64,000 nt of DNA from positions 147,009 to 211,008 of the forward strand of contig NZ_CP017945.1 of NCBI RefSeq assembly GCF_002764115.1, in the 5' to 3' direction. Made by a program: the position numbers and the translations under genes. Shown piece after piece: positions 44,689 to 53,912 of the stretch; positions within the stretch are counted from its first letter, which is position 1, and every line of letters begins with the position of its first letter. Source of the stretch: Phyllobacterium zundukense. Lineage in GTDB: Bacteria > Pseudomonadota > Alphaproteobacteria > Rhizobiales > Rhizobiaceae. The notes under the pieces are model-generated. The model saw nothing but the letters and a program-made list of their open reading frames with translations, was not told the origin of the DNA and did no database searches.

Positions 44689-45686
44689 GCAGGTTTCCTC
44701 TGGCGGAACTGCCTGATGATTATCGGCAATGTGATGGTGATGATCAGTAGCAGGCCGATGAAAATCGACATGACGATGCCCGGCACGTTGAGGAGACCGA
44801 GGCCGAAAGTCACCAGCCCCATGACGAATGCCGCGATGACCACACCACCGATCGTGCCCGAGCCGCCGAGGATGGAAATGCCGCCGAGGACAACCATCGT
44901 GACTATCTCCAGTTCCCAGCCTTGCGCGATCGATGGGCGGGTGGAGCCAAGACGCGAGGTCAGACAGACTGCGGCGATGCCGGACATCAGGCCGGTCAAC
45001 AGGAACAGGGTGAACTTGATGCGCTCGACGTGGATGCCAGAGAACCGCGCGGCGAATTCATTGTTACCGATGGCATAGACCCGTCGGCCAAAATTCGTCG
45101 CATACAGCAGCACCGCAAACAGGACACCAAGGACCGCAAATAGCACGAACTCGAAGGAAAAGACCCAGAACACATAGCCCTGGCCAAAATAGGCAAAGGA
45201 GGCTGGATAGCCGCCATAGGCCTTGTCGCCAAGAACGATATAGGCGATGCCACGGAACAGGCTCATCGTGCCGATGGTGACGACGATGGAGGGCAGACGA
45301 AGCCCCGCGACAAGAATACCGTTGATCACACCACAAGCGGCACCGACGCCGATTCCGATCGCGACAAGCCCGGGCGTGCCAACACCCGCCTGTGCTGCGG
45401 CTCCCATTGCAGTCGAGGCGAGTGCGATGATCGCCGCGACAGACAAGTCGATTTCACCGGCGATGATCAGCAGTGCCATGGCAAATGCAACTATCGCCTT
45501 CTCGGTGAAGTTGAAGGTCGCGTCGGACAGGTTCCAGGCATTGAGGAAGTAGGGCGATGCGAAGGAATTGGCGATGAAGATCAGCACGGCCACGGCAAAG
45601 AGCAGGGCTTCCCAGCTCGCAAAAAGCCGCGTGACCGAGGTGCCGAGCCGATCCGGAATATGCCGCTTTTCAGGAACCGCGCTCAT
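44685..45686 (-). CDS. rhaQ: Rhamnose ABC transporter permease RhaQ
   Basis: A 333-residue CUT2-type permease. Typical motifs: [56 protein letters not shown] and [20 protein letters not shown]; the C-terminal helices carry [15 protein letters not shown]. Both ends overlap neighbours by ATGA, so translation with rhaP and rhaU is coupled. The symbol follows the R. leguminosarum gene order. Confidence 0.92.
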   Translation of the reverse strand: MSAVPEKRHIPDRLGTSVTRLFASWEALLFAVAVLIFIANSFASPYFLNAWNLSDATFNFTEKAIVAFAMALLIIAGEIDLSVAAIIALASTAMGAAAQAGVGTPGLVAIGIGVGAACGVINGILVAGLRLPSIVVTIGTMSLFRGIAYIVLGDKAYGGYPASFAYFGQGYVFWVFSFEFVLFAVLGVLFAVLLYATNFGRRVYAIGNNEFAARFSGIHVERIKFTLFLLTGLMSGIAAVCLTSRLGSTRPSIAQGWELEIVTMVVLGGISILGGSGTIGGVVIAAFVMGLVTFGLGLLNVPGIVMSIFIGLLLIITITLPIIIRQFRQRKPA

Positions 45687-46684
45687 GCTGCCACCTCGAT
45701 CTGTTCCGATGCGCCCCGATCACGCAGGATGATGCGGCCGCGCCTCCGTTCCTGACGGGCATTGAAAATGACCGCCGCAATGATCACCGAGCCGGAGATC
45801 GCCATTTGCGAGAACGGTGAAATATCGATGACCGGCAGCGCGTTCTTGATAACGCCGAGGAACAGCGAGCCAAGCACGGCACCGGCAACCGAACCAATAC
45901 CACCCAGCGTCGAGATACCACCAATGACACAGGCGGCGACGGTGTCGAGTTCAAAGCCCGCGGCGATATCGACATAGGCGACCGCGTAGCGGGATACCCA
46001 GAGATAGCCACACAACCCGGCCAGCGTTCCTGATATGACGAAGGCGTAGAAGCGGGTGCGCCCGACATCGATACCGGCATAGACCGCCGCTGTCGGATTG
46101 CCGCCGGAGGCGTAAATGGCCCGGCCAAGAAAGGTGCGCGACATGACCAGATACATGATGGCGACGATGACGATAGCCGTCCAGCCGAGGACGGGCAGGC
46201 CGAGAACGAGCTGGCGCGGTATCTGCAAGAACGGCTCCGTCATCTGGTGTGCATTCACCCAGGCACCGCCGGAAAGAACAAACGCCATGCCGCGATAGAT
46301 GGTGAGTGTGCCAAGCGTAACGACGATCGACGGAATGCTGAGCTTCCAGACGAAAAGACCGTTGATGGCGCCGAGAACGGCGCCAATGCCAAGCGCAATG
46401 ATGACAATCAGCGCAAGGGGCAAGCCGGGATAGGCGGCATTCAGCATGCCAACGGCCATGCCCGTAAAGGCCACATTGGCAGCCACCGACAGGTCGATGG
46501 ATTTCGTCAGGATCACCGTCATCTGTCCAAGCGCCAGAATGATCAGGATCGAGCTGTCATTGAAGATACTTGCGAGATTGCCGGGTCTGGCAAATCCGGG
46601 TGAGCGGGTGGAAAAAGCCGCGAGCAGAATGGCGATGATGATCACCAGCAGCATTTCGCGAAATTTGAACAATTGCTTGATCAT
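45683..46684 (-). CDS. rhaP: Rhamnose ABC transporter permease RhaP
   Basis: A 333-residue CUT2-type permease. Motifs are LTKSIDLSVAANVAFTGM, GINGLFV-like AINGLFVWKLSIPSIVVTLG, YASGGNPTAAVYAGIDVGRTR and GGISTLGGIGSVAGAVLG. It starts 9 bp after the rhaT stop and overlaps rhaQ. Position in the operon identifies it as RhaP. Confidence 0.92.
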   Translation of the reverse strand: MIKQLFKFREMLLVIIIAILLAAFSTRSPGFARPGNLASIFNDSSILIILALGQMTVILTKSIDLSVAANVAFTGMAVGMLNAAYPGLPLALIVIIALGIGAVLGAINGLFVWKLSIPSIVVTLGTLTIYRGMAFVLSGGAWVNAHQMTEPFLQIPRQLVLGLPVLGWTAIVIVAIMYLVMSRTFLGRAIYASGGNPTAAVYAGIDVGRTRFYAFVISGTLAGLCGYLWVSRYAVAYVDIAAGFELDTVAACVIGGISTLGGIGSVAGAVLGSLFLGVIKNALPVIDISPFSQMAISGSVIIAAVIFNARQERRRGRIILRDRGASEQIEVAA

Positions 46685-46693
46685 ACTTGACCC

Positions 46694-48214
46694 TCACGCA
46701 TTGCCGGTTGCGGCGCGGACCAAAGTCTCGGCGCTCAGATGATCACGCTCATAGACACCGGCTGACAGGCCTTCGCGCATGACAAGAACACGGTCGGACA
46801 TGCCGAGGATCTCGGGCAGCTCCGAGGAGACCATGATGATGCTGAGACCTTCGCCGGCAAGCTCGCTGATGAAGGCGTGAACCGCGGCTTTCGAACCGAT
46901 GTCGATGCCCTTGGTCGGCTCATCGAGAATGAGGATCTTCGGTTGCGTAGCCAGCCACTTGCCGATGACGACCTTCTGCTGATTGCCGCCCGACAGGTTT
47001 CCAACCGGAATGGAGAGGGCAGCAGCACGCAGATCGAAACGTTCAGCGTATTTCCGCGCCAGAGCAAACTCTTCCGCCGCGCGCAGGAAGCCCGAACGGG
47101 AGGTGCGTGCCAACGATGGCAGCGAGATGTTCTGGTAGATCGGCAATTGCAGCACCGCGCCATGACGGCCGCGCTCTTCCGGGACATAAACAATGCCGGC
47201 TTTGATGGCATCGCCAGGCGAACGAATTGTGATCTCCTTGCCGTCGAGCTTCAGTTTTCCGCCGGAGGGTTTCGTGACACCGAACAGCGACTGGCATATC
47301 TCCGAGCGACCCGCGCCGACCAGACCATAGATCCCGAGAATTTCGCCCTTCTTGAGCGCAAAGGTAATATCGCGGAACTCGGTCGGATGGGTGTAGTTCT
47401 CGACGGAAAGCACAGTATCACCGAGCGGTATCTCGACCTTCGGGAAGGCGTGCTCGATCGAACGGCCAACCATAAGCCTGACGATCTCGTCCTGGCCAAC
47501 TTCTGCCAGTACACCGCTGCCGACGGCCTTGCCGTCGCGGAAAACGGCATAATGATCGGCGATCTCGTAGACTTCATCGAACTTGTGGCTGATGAACAGG
47601 ATGGCCTTGCCCTGAATTTTCAGCCGCTTGACGATCTGGAACAGGTCATCGACTTCCTTGCGTGAAAGCGCAGCGGTCGGCTCATCCATGATAACTATCC
47701 GGGCATCGACAGAAAGCGCCCGCGCAATGGCTACGAGGTGGCGCTGCGCGATGGAAAGGTCCTTGAGCCGGGTACGGGGATCGATATTGCTTTCCAGCGA
47801 ATGCAGCAGGGCAAGCGCCCGTGCGTTCACAGCCTTCCAGTTTACAAAGCCGAGCCGGGTTTTCGGCGCGTGGCCGAGAAAGATATTTTCGGCGACCGAC
47901 AACTCGTCAAAAAGCACGGTCTCCTGGTGGATTGCAGTAACACCGAAATCGATCGCGTCCTGCGCATTGGCAAATGCAACCGGCTTGCCGCCGACGTGGA
48001 TTTCTCCTTCATCCAACTGATAGATGCCAGTGAGAATTTTGACGAGCGTCGACTTTCCTGCACCGTTTTCGCCGATGAGCGCCGTGACCATGCCGGGAAA
48101 CAGTGCGATATCGACATCATTCAGCGCTTTGACACCGGGAAACGATTTGGAGATGCCGCGCATCTCCAGGAACGGTGCCTCTGACAATGGCTCGGAAAGG
48201 GCAATCTTGTTCAT
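46694..48214 (-). CDS. rhaT: Rhamnose ABC transporter ATP-binding protein RhaT
   Basis: A 506-residue double ATPase. Domain 1: GENGAGKSTLVKIL (near residue 45), degenerate signature SIAQRHLVAIARAL, Walker B IVIMDEPTAAL. Domain 2: GLVGAGRSEICQSLFG and LSGGNQQKVVIGKWLA, then LILDEPTKGIDIG. This rhaT is the ABC ATPase of rhizobia, not the E. coli symporter of the same name. It is preceded by a strong hairpin with a T-run. Confidence 0.93.
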   Translation of the reverse strand: MNKIALSEPLSEAPFLEMRGISKSFPGVKALNDVDIALFPGMVTALIGENGAGKSTLVKILTGIYQLDEGEIHVGGKPVAFANAQDAIDFGVTAIHQETVLFDELSVAENIFLGHAPKTRLGFVNWKAVNARALALLHSLESNIDPRTRLKDLSIAQRHLVAIARALSVDARIVIMDEPTAALSRKEVDDLFQIVKRLKIQGKAILFISHKFDEVYEIADHYAVFRDGKAVGSGVLAEVGQDEIVRLMVGRSIEHAFPKVEIPLGDTVLSVENYTHPTEFRDITFALKKGEILGIYGLVGAGRSEICQSLFGVTKPSGGKLKLDGKEITIRSPGDAIKAGIVYVPEERGRHGAVLQLPIYQNISLPSLARTSRSGFLRAAEEFALARKYAERFDLRAAALSIPVGNLSGGNQQKVVIGKWLATQPKILILDEPTKGIDIGSKAAVHAFISELAGEGLSIIMVSSELPEILGMSDRVLVMREGLSAGVYERDHLSAETLVRAATGNA

Positions 48215-48231
48215 CGATCATACCGAAAGAG

Positions 48232-48262
48232 AAAAAAGTGCCCGGCAGAAAGCCTGCCGGGC
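48232..48262 (-). terminator. Hairpin with T-run between rhaS and rhaT (attenuator)
   Basis: On the minus strand GCCCGGCAG and CTGCCGGGC (48262-48240) form a 9-bp stem, followed after one or two bases by TTTTTT (48237-48232). Since rhaTPQUK have no other obvious promoter, it probably terminates only part of the transcripts and thus raises the rhaS level. Confidence 0.78.
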
Positions 48263-48282
48263 CTGACAGCGGTTCCTCAGGA

Positions 48283-49281
48283 TCAGAAGATCTTGGAGAA
48301 CTCGTCGATGTTCTTGGCGTCGTAGACGAACGGATCAGCCATGGCTGCTTCGCCATTGTCGCCAATCTTGATCTTGCCCATGCGGCCGGCAGCAATTTCG
48401 TTGCCCGGAGCACCATCCGTCTCACCCTTGACCAAGCGATAGGCAATCTGTGTTGCCGAATAGCCGAGGTCGATCGGATTCCAGATGGCGAATTCCTTCG
48501 TCGCACCCGACTTGATCGCACCGGCCATTTCGGAAGGAAGACCGAGGCCGGTGACATAGACGTCGCCGATCTTCTTGGCATCGGCAACGGCCTGTGATGC
48601 TGCAAGCACGCCAACCGTCGTCGGAGCAACAATGACCTTCACATTCGGCTGCGAGGTCAGAAGGCCCTGAGCTTCGCGATAGCTCTTGTCGGAGAGGTCA
48701 TCGCCATAGACGGTGGTCACCAGATTGAGGCCGGGGAAATTGGGAAGCTGCTTCTTCATTTCCTCGATCCAGGTGTTCTGATTGGTCGAGGTCGTCGTCG
48801 CCGAAAGAATGGCGAAGTCGCCCTTACCGTCCTTCAGATGGTCGGCGGCAAGCTGCAGGCACATCTTGCCGATCAGTTCGTTCGATGACGGATTGAGATG
48901 CATGATGCGCCCATCCTTGGCGACAGCGGAATCCCAGGAAATAACCTTGATGCCGCGGGCCATCGCCTTTTTCAGCGCGGGAACAACCGCATCCGGATCA
49001 TTGGCGGAAATCGCGATCGCATTGACGTTCTGTGCGATCAGGGCATTGATGACCTCGATCTGGCCTTCTGCTGTCGTTGATGTCGGACCGGTATAGATGA
49101 CTTCCACACCGCCCAGTTCCTTGGCGGCTTCCTGCGCACCCTTGTTGGCCGCTTCAAAGAAGCCATTGCCAAGTGACTTGACGACCAAGCCTATCTTGAT
49201 CGTGTCGGCGGCCTGAGCCTGCGATGCGAGCACGGCAAGGGCGAATGCCGATCCCAATGCGAGTTTCTTGAAAAGTTTCAT
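48283..49281 (-). CDS. rhaS: Rhamnose-binding periplasmic protein RhaS
   Basis: A 332-residue binding protein. Signal peptide MKLFKKLALGSAFALAVLAS with cleavage at AQA-ADT. Then come KIGLVVKSLGNGFFEAANKG, NALIAQNVNAIAISANDP and ISWDSAVAKDGRIMHLNPSS. The C-terminal half contains IWNPIDLGYSATQIAYRLVKG, all usual for rhamnose-binding LsrB/RhaS-type proteins. In the rhizobial nomenclature RhaS is the SBP, unlike the E. coli activator. First structural gene after rhaR. Confidence 0.93.
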   Translation of the reverse strand: MKLFKKLALGSAFALAVLASQAQAADTIKIGLVVKSLGNGFFEAANKGAQEAAKELGGVEVIYTGPTSTTAEGQIEVINALIAQNVNAIAISANDPDAVVPALKKAMARGIKVISWDSAVAKDGRIMHLNPSSNELIGKMCLQLAADHLKDGKGDFAILSATTTSTNQNTWIEEMKKQLPNFPGLNLVTTVYGDDLSDKSYREAQGLLTSQPNVKVIVAPTTVGVLAASQAVADAKKIGDVYVTGLGLPSEMAGAIKSGATKEFAIWNPIDLGYSATQIAYRLVKGETDGAPGNEIAAGRMGKIKIGDNGEAAMADPFVYDAKNIDEFSKIF

Positions 49282-49332
49282 TGTCCGTCCTCCCAGAGAT
49301 TAAACGAATGGTCCGTCGATACCGTTCCGGCC

Positions 49333-50136
49333 TTATGCGACCGATACGGAATTCCTTGATTGATTGACCTTTGCAACGATGAGTTGAACGCCTGCATCCT
49401 CCACCATTTTTCGGTCCGCATCCGAAATACCGTCATCGGTGATAATGGTAGCAACGCGCTGCAGCGGGCAAAGGATGAGACTCGACCGGCGAGCAAACTT
49501 GGTCGAGTCGACCAGCAGCACCAGTTCGTCAGCCTGGTTGATCAATTTCTGCTCGCCCTGAATGATCAGCGCATCTGATTCCATGACGCCGAATGGTCCC
49601 ACGCCCTGCGAACCCATGAACATGCGCTTGCCATAGAAGTTGCGGGTCACGTCATTATCGAACGGCGAGAGAATGATGCTCTGCTCGCGATAGATCGCTC
49701 CGCCGGGGACTGTCACCGAACTTTTGGAGTTCTTGACGAGATGTTCGGCAATGGCAAACGAATTGGTCATCACCTGCAAACGCCGCGTGGAAAGAAAATG
49801 CACCATCTGGAAAGTGGTGGTGCCGCCATTGATGATGATTGCATCGCCTTCCTCGCACAGCGCAACGGCTTCGCGGGCGATAGCGCGTTTCTTGTCGGCG
49901 TTCTCGGATTCGGACACATGAAAATGGCGCCCGGCAAGCGGCGTCAATTGCGGCGGGTGCACCGCTTCAGCACCGCCGCGCACCCGGCGCAGCTTGCCCT
50001 TGACGTGGAGCGAGGCAATGTCACGCCGGATCGTTGCCTCCGACGCTTCCGTCAGTTCGGCAATGTCCTGAATGGTGATGACCGGCTTTTCCTGAACAGC
50101 GCTCAGAATGATGCGGTGACGCTCACGCTCGTGCAT
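49333..50136 (-). CDS. rhaR: DeoR-family repressor of the rhamnose locus RhaR
   Basis: A 267-residue DeoR-type repressor: N-terminal winged helix VITIQDIAELTEASEATIRRD (residues about 19-39) followed by GKLRRVRGGAEAV. A sugar-phosphate sensor follows (AIIINGGTTTFQMVHFL, the D-GGTT phosphate-binding pattern, and VDSTKF). It heads the rhaRSTPQUK strand and is divergent from rhaDI; the gap between them contains a perfect 14-bp inverted repeat. Probably induced by a phosphorylated rhamnose intermediate. Confidence 0.92.
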   Translation of the reverse strand: MHERERHRIILSAVQEKPVITIQDIAELTEASEATIRRDIASLHVKGKLRRVRGGAEAVHPPQLTPLAGRHFHVSESENADKKRAIAREAVALCEEGDAIIINGGTTTFQMVHFLSTRRLQVMTNSFAIAEHLVKNSKSSVTVPGGAIYREQSIILSPFDNDVTRNFYGKRMFMGSQGVGPFGVMESDALIIQGEQKLINQADELVLLVDSTKFARRSSLILCPLQRVATIITDDGISDADRKMVEDAGVQLIVAKVNQSRNSVSVA

Positions 50137-50184
50137 TAACTTTCCTCCTCTTGTGACAATCTATTGCGCAAATCCATGATCAGT

Positions 50185-50265
50185 GTCAATCAACTTCAAT
50201 CAAAAAGTTTCATATTGCACTGCACAATGGAAGTTTATGATTGAAGTTGATCGTTTCTGATTGAC
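50185..50265. promoter_or_regulatory. Probable RhaR operators in the rhaR-rhaD gap
   Basis: Two perfectly inverted 14-bp sequences, ATCAACTTCAATCA (50189-50202) and TGATTGAAGTTGAT (50238-50251), are each flanked by a further half site (GTCAATCA at 50185-50192 and TGATTGAC at 50258-50265). The repeated unit is (T)CAATCA, in direct repeat within each arm. DeoR-family repressors use such repeated half sites, and the location would let RhaR control both operons. Confidence 0.7.
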
Positions 50266-50355
50266 ATGAAAACGTAATCTGCTCCATAGCTAACGCAAAT
50301 GACGGCGGCTTGGCGACATATGCCGGGCCGGCAATTGACCTATCGGGAGGCGAAT

Positions 50356-52452
50356 ATGGCAGACAAGGTCCAACTTCTGGATAATCGTTGGGATGATCAA
50401 AAAGCGGCAGGCCTGGATGAGCCGGGCAAGCTGCTTTATCGTTCCAATCTGCTGGGCGCCGACAAGCGCATCACCAATTATGGCGGTGGCAACACATCGG
50501 CAAAGGTGACCGAGACTGATCCGCTGACCGGCAAGCCGGTCGAGGTCCTGTGGGTCAAGGGATCGGGCGGCGATGTCGGCACGATCAAGCTCGATGGTTT
50601 TGCCACGCTCTACACGGAAAAGCTGAAATCACTGAAGTCCATCTACCAGGGTGTCGAGGACGAGGACCGTATGGTCGGGTTCCTGCCGCACTGCACCTTC
50701 AACTTGAACAGTCGCGCCGCCTCCATCGATACGCCTTTGCACGGTTTCGTGCCATTCAAGCACGTCGACCACATGCATCCTGACGCGATCATCGCCATTG
50801 CTGCATCGAAAAACTCCCGCGAACTGACGAAGGAGATATTTGGCGATGACATTGGCTGGCTGCCGTGGCGCCGCCCCGGTTTCCAGCTGGGGCTGGATCT
50901 CGGCACCTATGTGGCTGCCCATCCGAATTCCAAGGGCGTGGTTCTTGAAAGCCATGGTCTCTTCACTTGGGCCAACGATGCCAAGCACTGTTACGAGCTG
51001 ACGCTGGAAATCATCAACAAGGCTATTGTCTGGTTCGACCAGAAGACTGCGGGTGAATCTGCCTTCGGTGGGGAGGTCACCAAGAGCCTCGAACCCTCAG
51101 CCCGCCGTGCGATTGCTGCAAGGCTGATGCCGGAAATTCGCGGCAAGATCGGTGTTTCCGAGCGAAAGCTTGGGCATTTCGACGACCAGCCCGCCGTTCT
51201 CGAGTTCGTCAATTCGAACGATCTGCGCCCGCTGGCAGCACTAGGCACCAGTTGCCCGGACCATTTCCTGCGCACGAAGATCCGGCCATTGGTCCTCGAC
51301 TTCGATCCCGCAGAGCCGGATGCCGATGCCGTTGTCGCTTCGCTTGACAGTGCGCTCGAGGCCTACCGCGCTGACTATGCCCGCTATTACAACGCCTGCA
51401 AGCACGGCAACTCGCCTGCCATGCGCGACCCCAACCCGGTGATCTTCCTCATCCCCGGCGTTGGCATGCTGTCCTTCGCCAAGGACAAGGCCACCGCGCG
51501 GATCGCCGGCGAGTTCTATGTCAACGCCATCAACGTGATGCGCGGCGCTTCGTCCGTTTCCGAATATCGGGGGCTGCCTGAACAGGAGGCTTTCGACATC
51601 GAATACTGGCTGCTCGAAGAAGCCAAATTGCAGCGCATGCCGAAGCCGAAATCGCTGGCGGGTCGGGTGGCCTTCGTTACTGGCGGTGCCGGTGGCATCG
51701 GCCGCGCTACAGCGGAACGTCTGCTGGGCGAGGGCGCCTGTGTGGTACTCGCCGACATAGATGCCGAGGCGCTAAAGATGGCCCATGACGATTTTTCCAA
51801 GCGCTACATGGCGGATGCAGTGCGCAGCGTCCGGTTGAATGTGACGGACGAGGCCGGTGTCATCGCCAGCTATGCCGAGGCTTCGGTCGAGTTTGGCGGC
51901 GTCGACATTCTCGTTTCCAATGCGGGGATCGCATCCTCCGCACCGATCGAGACGACGGAACTTTCAATGTGGACGCGCAATATCGACATTCTGGCAACCG
52001 GTTACTTCCTCGTTTCACGCGAAGCCTTCCGCCTGTTCCGGCGGCAGAAGATTGGGGGTAATGTCGTGTTCGTCGCCTCCAAGAATGGCCTTGCCGCATC
52101 GCCCAATGCCAGCGCCTATTGCGCCGCCAAGGCAGCGGAAATCCATCTTGCCCGCTGTCTTGCGCTGGAAGGCGCGGAAGGCGGTATCCGGGTGAACACG
52201 GTCAATCCAGACGCCGTTCTGCGCGGCTCGAAAATCTGGAACGGCGAATGGCGTGAACAGCGCGCCGCCTCTTCCAATCTGCAGGTGGATGAACTCGAGG
52301 AGCATTACCGCAAGCGTTCACTGTTGAAGCTCAATGTGTTGCCAGAAGATATCGCGGAGGCTGTCTATTTCCTCGCCTCCGATGCATCGGCCAAATCGAC
52401 GGGCAATATTATCAATGTCGATGCGGGCAATGCGCAGAGCTTTACGCGATAA
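50356..52452 (+). CDS. rhaD: Bifunctional rhamnulose-1-phosphate aldolase / short-chain dehydrogenase RhaD
   Basis: A 698-residue fusion. The N-terminal class II aldolase domain (residues about 1-420) has NYGGGNTSAKVTE (phosphate loop), the zinc-site HVDHMHPDAI and SHGLFTW. The C-terminal SDR domain (about 435-698) has AFVTGGAGGIGRATAERL, DILVSNAGIAS and the catalytic YCAAKAAEIH (Tyr, Lys). The aldolase gives dihydroxyacetone phosphate and L-lactaldehyde, and the SDR domain oxidises L-lactaldehyde. Start at 50356 follows GGGAGG by five bases. Confidence 0.93.
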   Translation: MADKVQLLDNRWDDQKAAGLDEPGKLLYRSNLLGADKRITNYGGGNTSAKVTETDPLTGKPVEVLWVKGSGGDVGTIKLDGFATLYTEKLKSLKSIYQGVEDEDRMVGFLPHCTFNLNSRAASIDTPLHGFVPFKHVDHMHPDAIIAIAASKNSRELTKEIFGDDIGWLPWRRPGFQLGLDLGTYVAAHPNSKGVVLESHGLFTWANDAKHCYELTLEIINKAIVWFDQKTAGESAFGGEVTKSLEPSARRAIAARLMPEIRGKIGVSERKLGHFDDQPAVLEFVNSNDLRPLAALGTSCPDHFLRTKIRPLVLDFDPAEPDADAVVASLDSALEAYRADYARYYNACKHGNSPAMRDPNPVIFLIPGVGMLSFAKDKATARIAGEFYVNAINVMRGASSVSEYRGLPEQEAFDIEYWLLEEAKLQRMPKPKSLAGRVAFVTGGAGGIGRATAERLLGEGACVVLADIDAEALKMAHDDFSKRYMADAVRSVRLNVTDEAGVIASYAEASVEFGGVDILVSNAGIASSAPIETTELSMWTRNIDILATGYFLVSREAFRLFRRQKIGGNVVFVASKNGLAASPNASAYCAAKAAEIHLARCLALEGAEGGIRVNTVNPDAVLRGSKIWNGEWREQRAASSNLQVDELEEHYRKRSLLKLNVLPEDIAEAVYFLASDASAKSTGNIINVDAGNAQSFTR

Positions 52453-52473
52453 TATAGGTCTCGGGAGGATATC

Positions 52474-53766
52474 ATGGCTGAACTGCACATTTCCGGCGAG
52501 CTAATCGCCTCCGAGAACGACAGGCTGCTTGCGGCGCACAAGAGCGATTATGAGGCGCTGGGCGCTCATCTTGCGCGGCGCAATATCGATATCGATGCCG
52601 TCACAAAAAATGTCGCGGATTTTTTCGTCGCCGTACCTTCATGGGGTGTCGGCACAGGCGGGACTCGCTTTGCGCGTTTCCCCGGCACGGGCGAACCGCG
52701 CGGCATCTTCGACAAACTTGACGATTGCTCGGTGATCCAGCAACTGACGCGGGCGACGCCAACTGTCTCGCTGCACATTCCCTGGGACAAGGCTGACCCG
52801 AAGCAACTGATAGCGCATGCGGATGCGCTCGGGCTCGGCTTCGATGCGATGAACTCGAATACATTCTCCGATGCACCGGATCAGGCACATTCCTACAAAT
52901 ATGGCTCGCTCAGCCATGTGAACGCGGCAACGCGGGCGCAGGCTATCGAGCACAACATTGAATGTATCGAAATCGGCAAGACCATCGGTTCGAAAGCCCT
53001 GACCGTCTGGATCGGCGACGGTTCGAATTTTCCAGGGCAGAGCAATTTCGCCAAATCCTTCGAACGCTACCTCGCCTCCATGGCGGAGATCTACAAGGCG
53101 CTGCCCGATGACTGGCGCATATTCTCCGAACACAAAATGTATGAGCCGGCATTCTATTCGACTGTGGTGCAGGACTGGGGTACCAATTACCTCATCGCAC
53201 AGACGCTAGGGCCAAAGGCCTTCTGTCTCGTCGATCTCGGACATCATGCCCCCAACACTAATATCGAAATGATTGTTTCGCGGCTGATACAATTCAAGAA
53301 ACTCGGCGGATTCCACTTCAACGATTCCAAATATGGCGACGACGATCTGGATGCCGGCTCGATCGATCCCTACCGGCTATTTCTTGTGTTCAACGAACTC
53401 GTCGATGCAGAAGATCGCGGCGTGGAAAATTTTCATCCGGCCCACATGATCGACCAGTCGCACAATGTCACCGATCCGATCGAGAGCCTGATCTCCAGCG
53501 CCAATGAAATTCGCCGCGCTTATGCACAGGCACTGCTGGTCGACCGCAGCGCACTCAGCGCCTATCAGGACGAGAACGATGCGTTGATGGCTTCGGATGC
53601 ATTGAAGCGAGCCTATCGTACCGATGTGGAACCAATTCTGGCCGAGGCACGCCGCCGCTCGGCCGCCGCGATCGATCCGATTGCCACCTATCGCAAGAGT
53701 GGCTACCGCCAGCAGATCGGCAAGGAGCGCCCAGTCAGTGCCGCTGGAGGTGGTGGCATCATCTGA
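52474..53766 (+). CDS. rhaI: L-rhamnose isomerase RhaI
   Basis: A 430-residue TIM-barrel isomerase converting L-rhamnose to L-rhamnulose. It is of the rhizobial/Pseudomonas stutzeri RhaI type rather than E. coli RhaA. Features: GVGTGGTRFARFPGTGEPR (near residue 57-75), LDDCSVIQQLTRATPTVSLHIPWD, then metal-site acids in SEHKMYEPAFYST, LVDLGHHAPNTNIE and FHFNDSKYGDDDLDAGSIDP. It is 21 bp after rhaD, so the two are co-transcribed; a strong terminator follows. Confidence 0.94.
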   Translation: MAELHISGELIASENDRLLAAHKSDYEALGAHLARRNIDIDAVTKNVADFFVAVPSWGVGTGGTRFARFPGTGEPRGIFDKLDDCSVIQQLTRATPTVSLHIPWDKADPKQLIAHADALGLGFDAMNSNTFSDAPDQAHSYKYGSLSHVNAATRAQAIEHNIECIEIGKTIGSKALTVWIGDGSNFPGQSNFAKSFERYLASMAEIYKALPDDWRIFSEHKMYEPAFYSTVVQDWGTNYLIAQTLGPKAFCLVDLGHHAPNTNIEMIVSRLIQFKKLGGFHFNDSKYGDDDLDAGSIDPYRLFLVFNELVDAEDRGVENFHPAHMIDQSHNVTDPIESLISSANEIRRAYAQALLVDRSALSAYQDENDALMASDALKRAYRTDVEPILAEARRRSAAAIDPIATYRKSGYRQQIGKERPVSAAGGGGII

Positions 53767-53790
53767 GCCGCGTATCCATTGCATTAAACC

Positions 53791-53827
53791 AAGGGCAACG
53801 CTTCACCGCGTTGCCCTTTTTGTTTTT
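53791..53827 (+). terminator. Intrinsic terminator after rhaDI
   Basis: AAGGGCAACGC (53791-53801) and GCGTTGCCCTT (53808-53818) form an 11-bp stem with a six-base loop, followed by TTTGTTTTTT. Confidence 0.93.
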
Positions 53828-53857
53828 TGAATTGACAGCACCGTCCGCATTTGTTCT

Positions 53858-53897
53858 TATTCTACTATAAAGCATTATAATCCATAATAGTGGAATA
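53858..53897. promoter_or_regulatory. Possible IclR-type operator upstream of the peptide-importer operon
   Basis: Arms TATTCTACTAT (53858-53868) and ATAGTGGAATA (53887-53897) match as an inverted repeat at 10 of 11 positions. A TTGACA -35 box lies just upstream (53832-53837). The interior contains CATTATAA, which also occurs in the gap upstream of the PLP-enzyme gene near 59950, so both promoters could share a regulator. Confidence 0.4.
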
Positions 53898-53912
53898 ACA
53901 AAGGGAACCGCC

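Noticed and set aside
48240..48262. Hairpin after rhaS as a full operon terminator
   Set aside because: rhaTPQUK follow within 26 bp on the same strand with no promoter seen, and the rha locus is known to be one operon in rhizobia; partial attenuation is the better reading.
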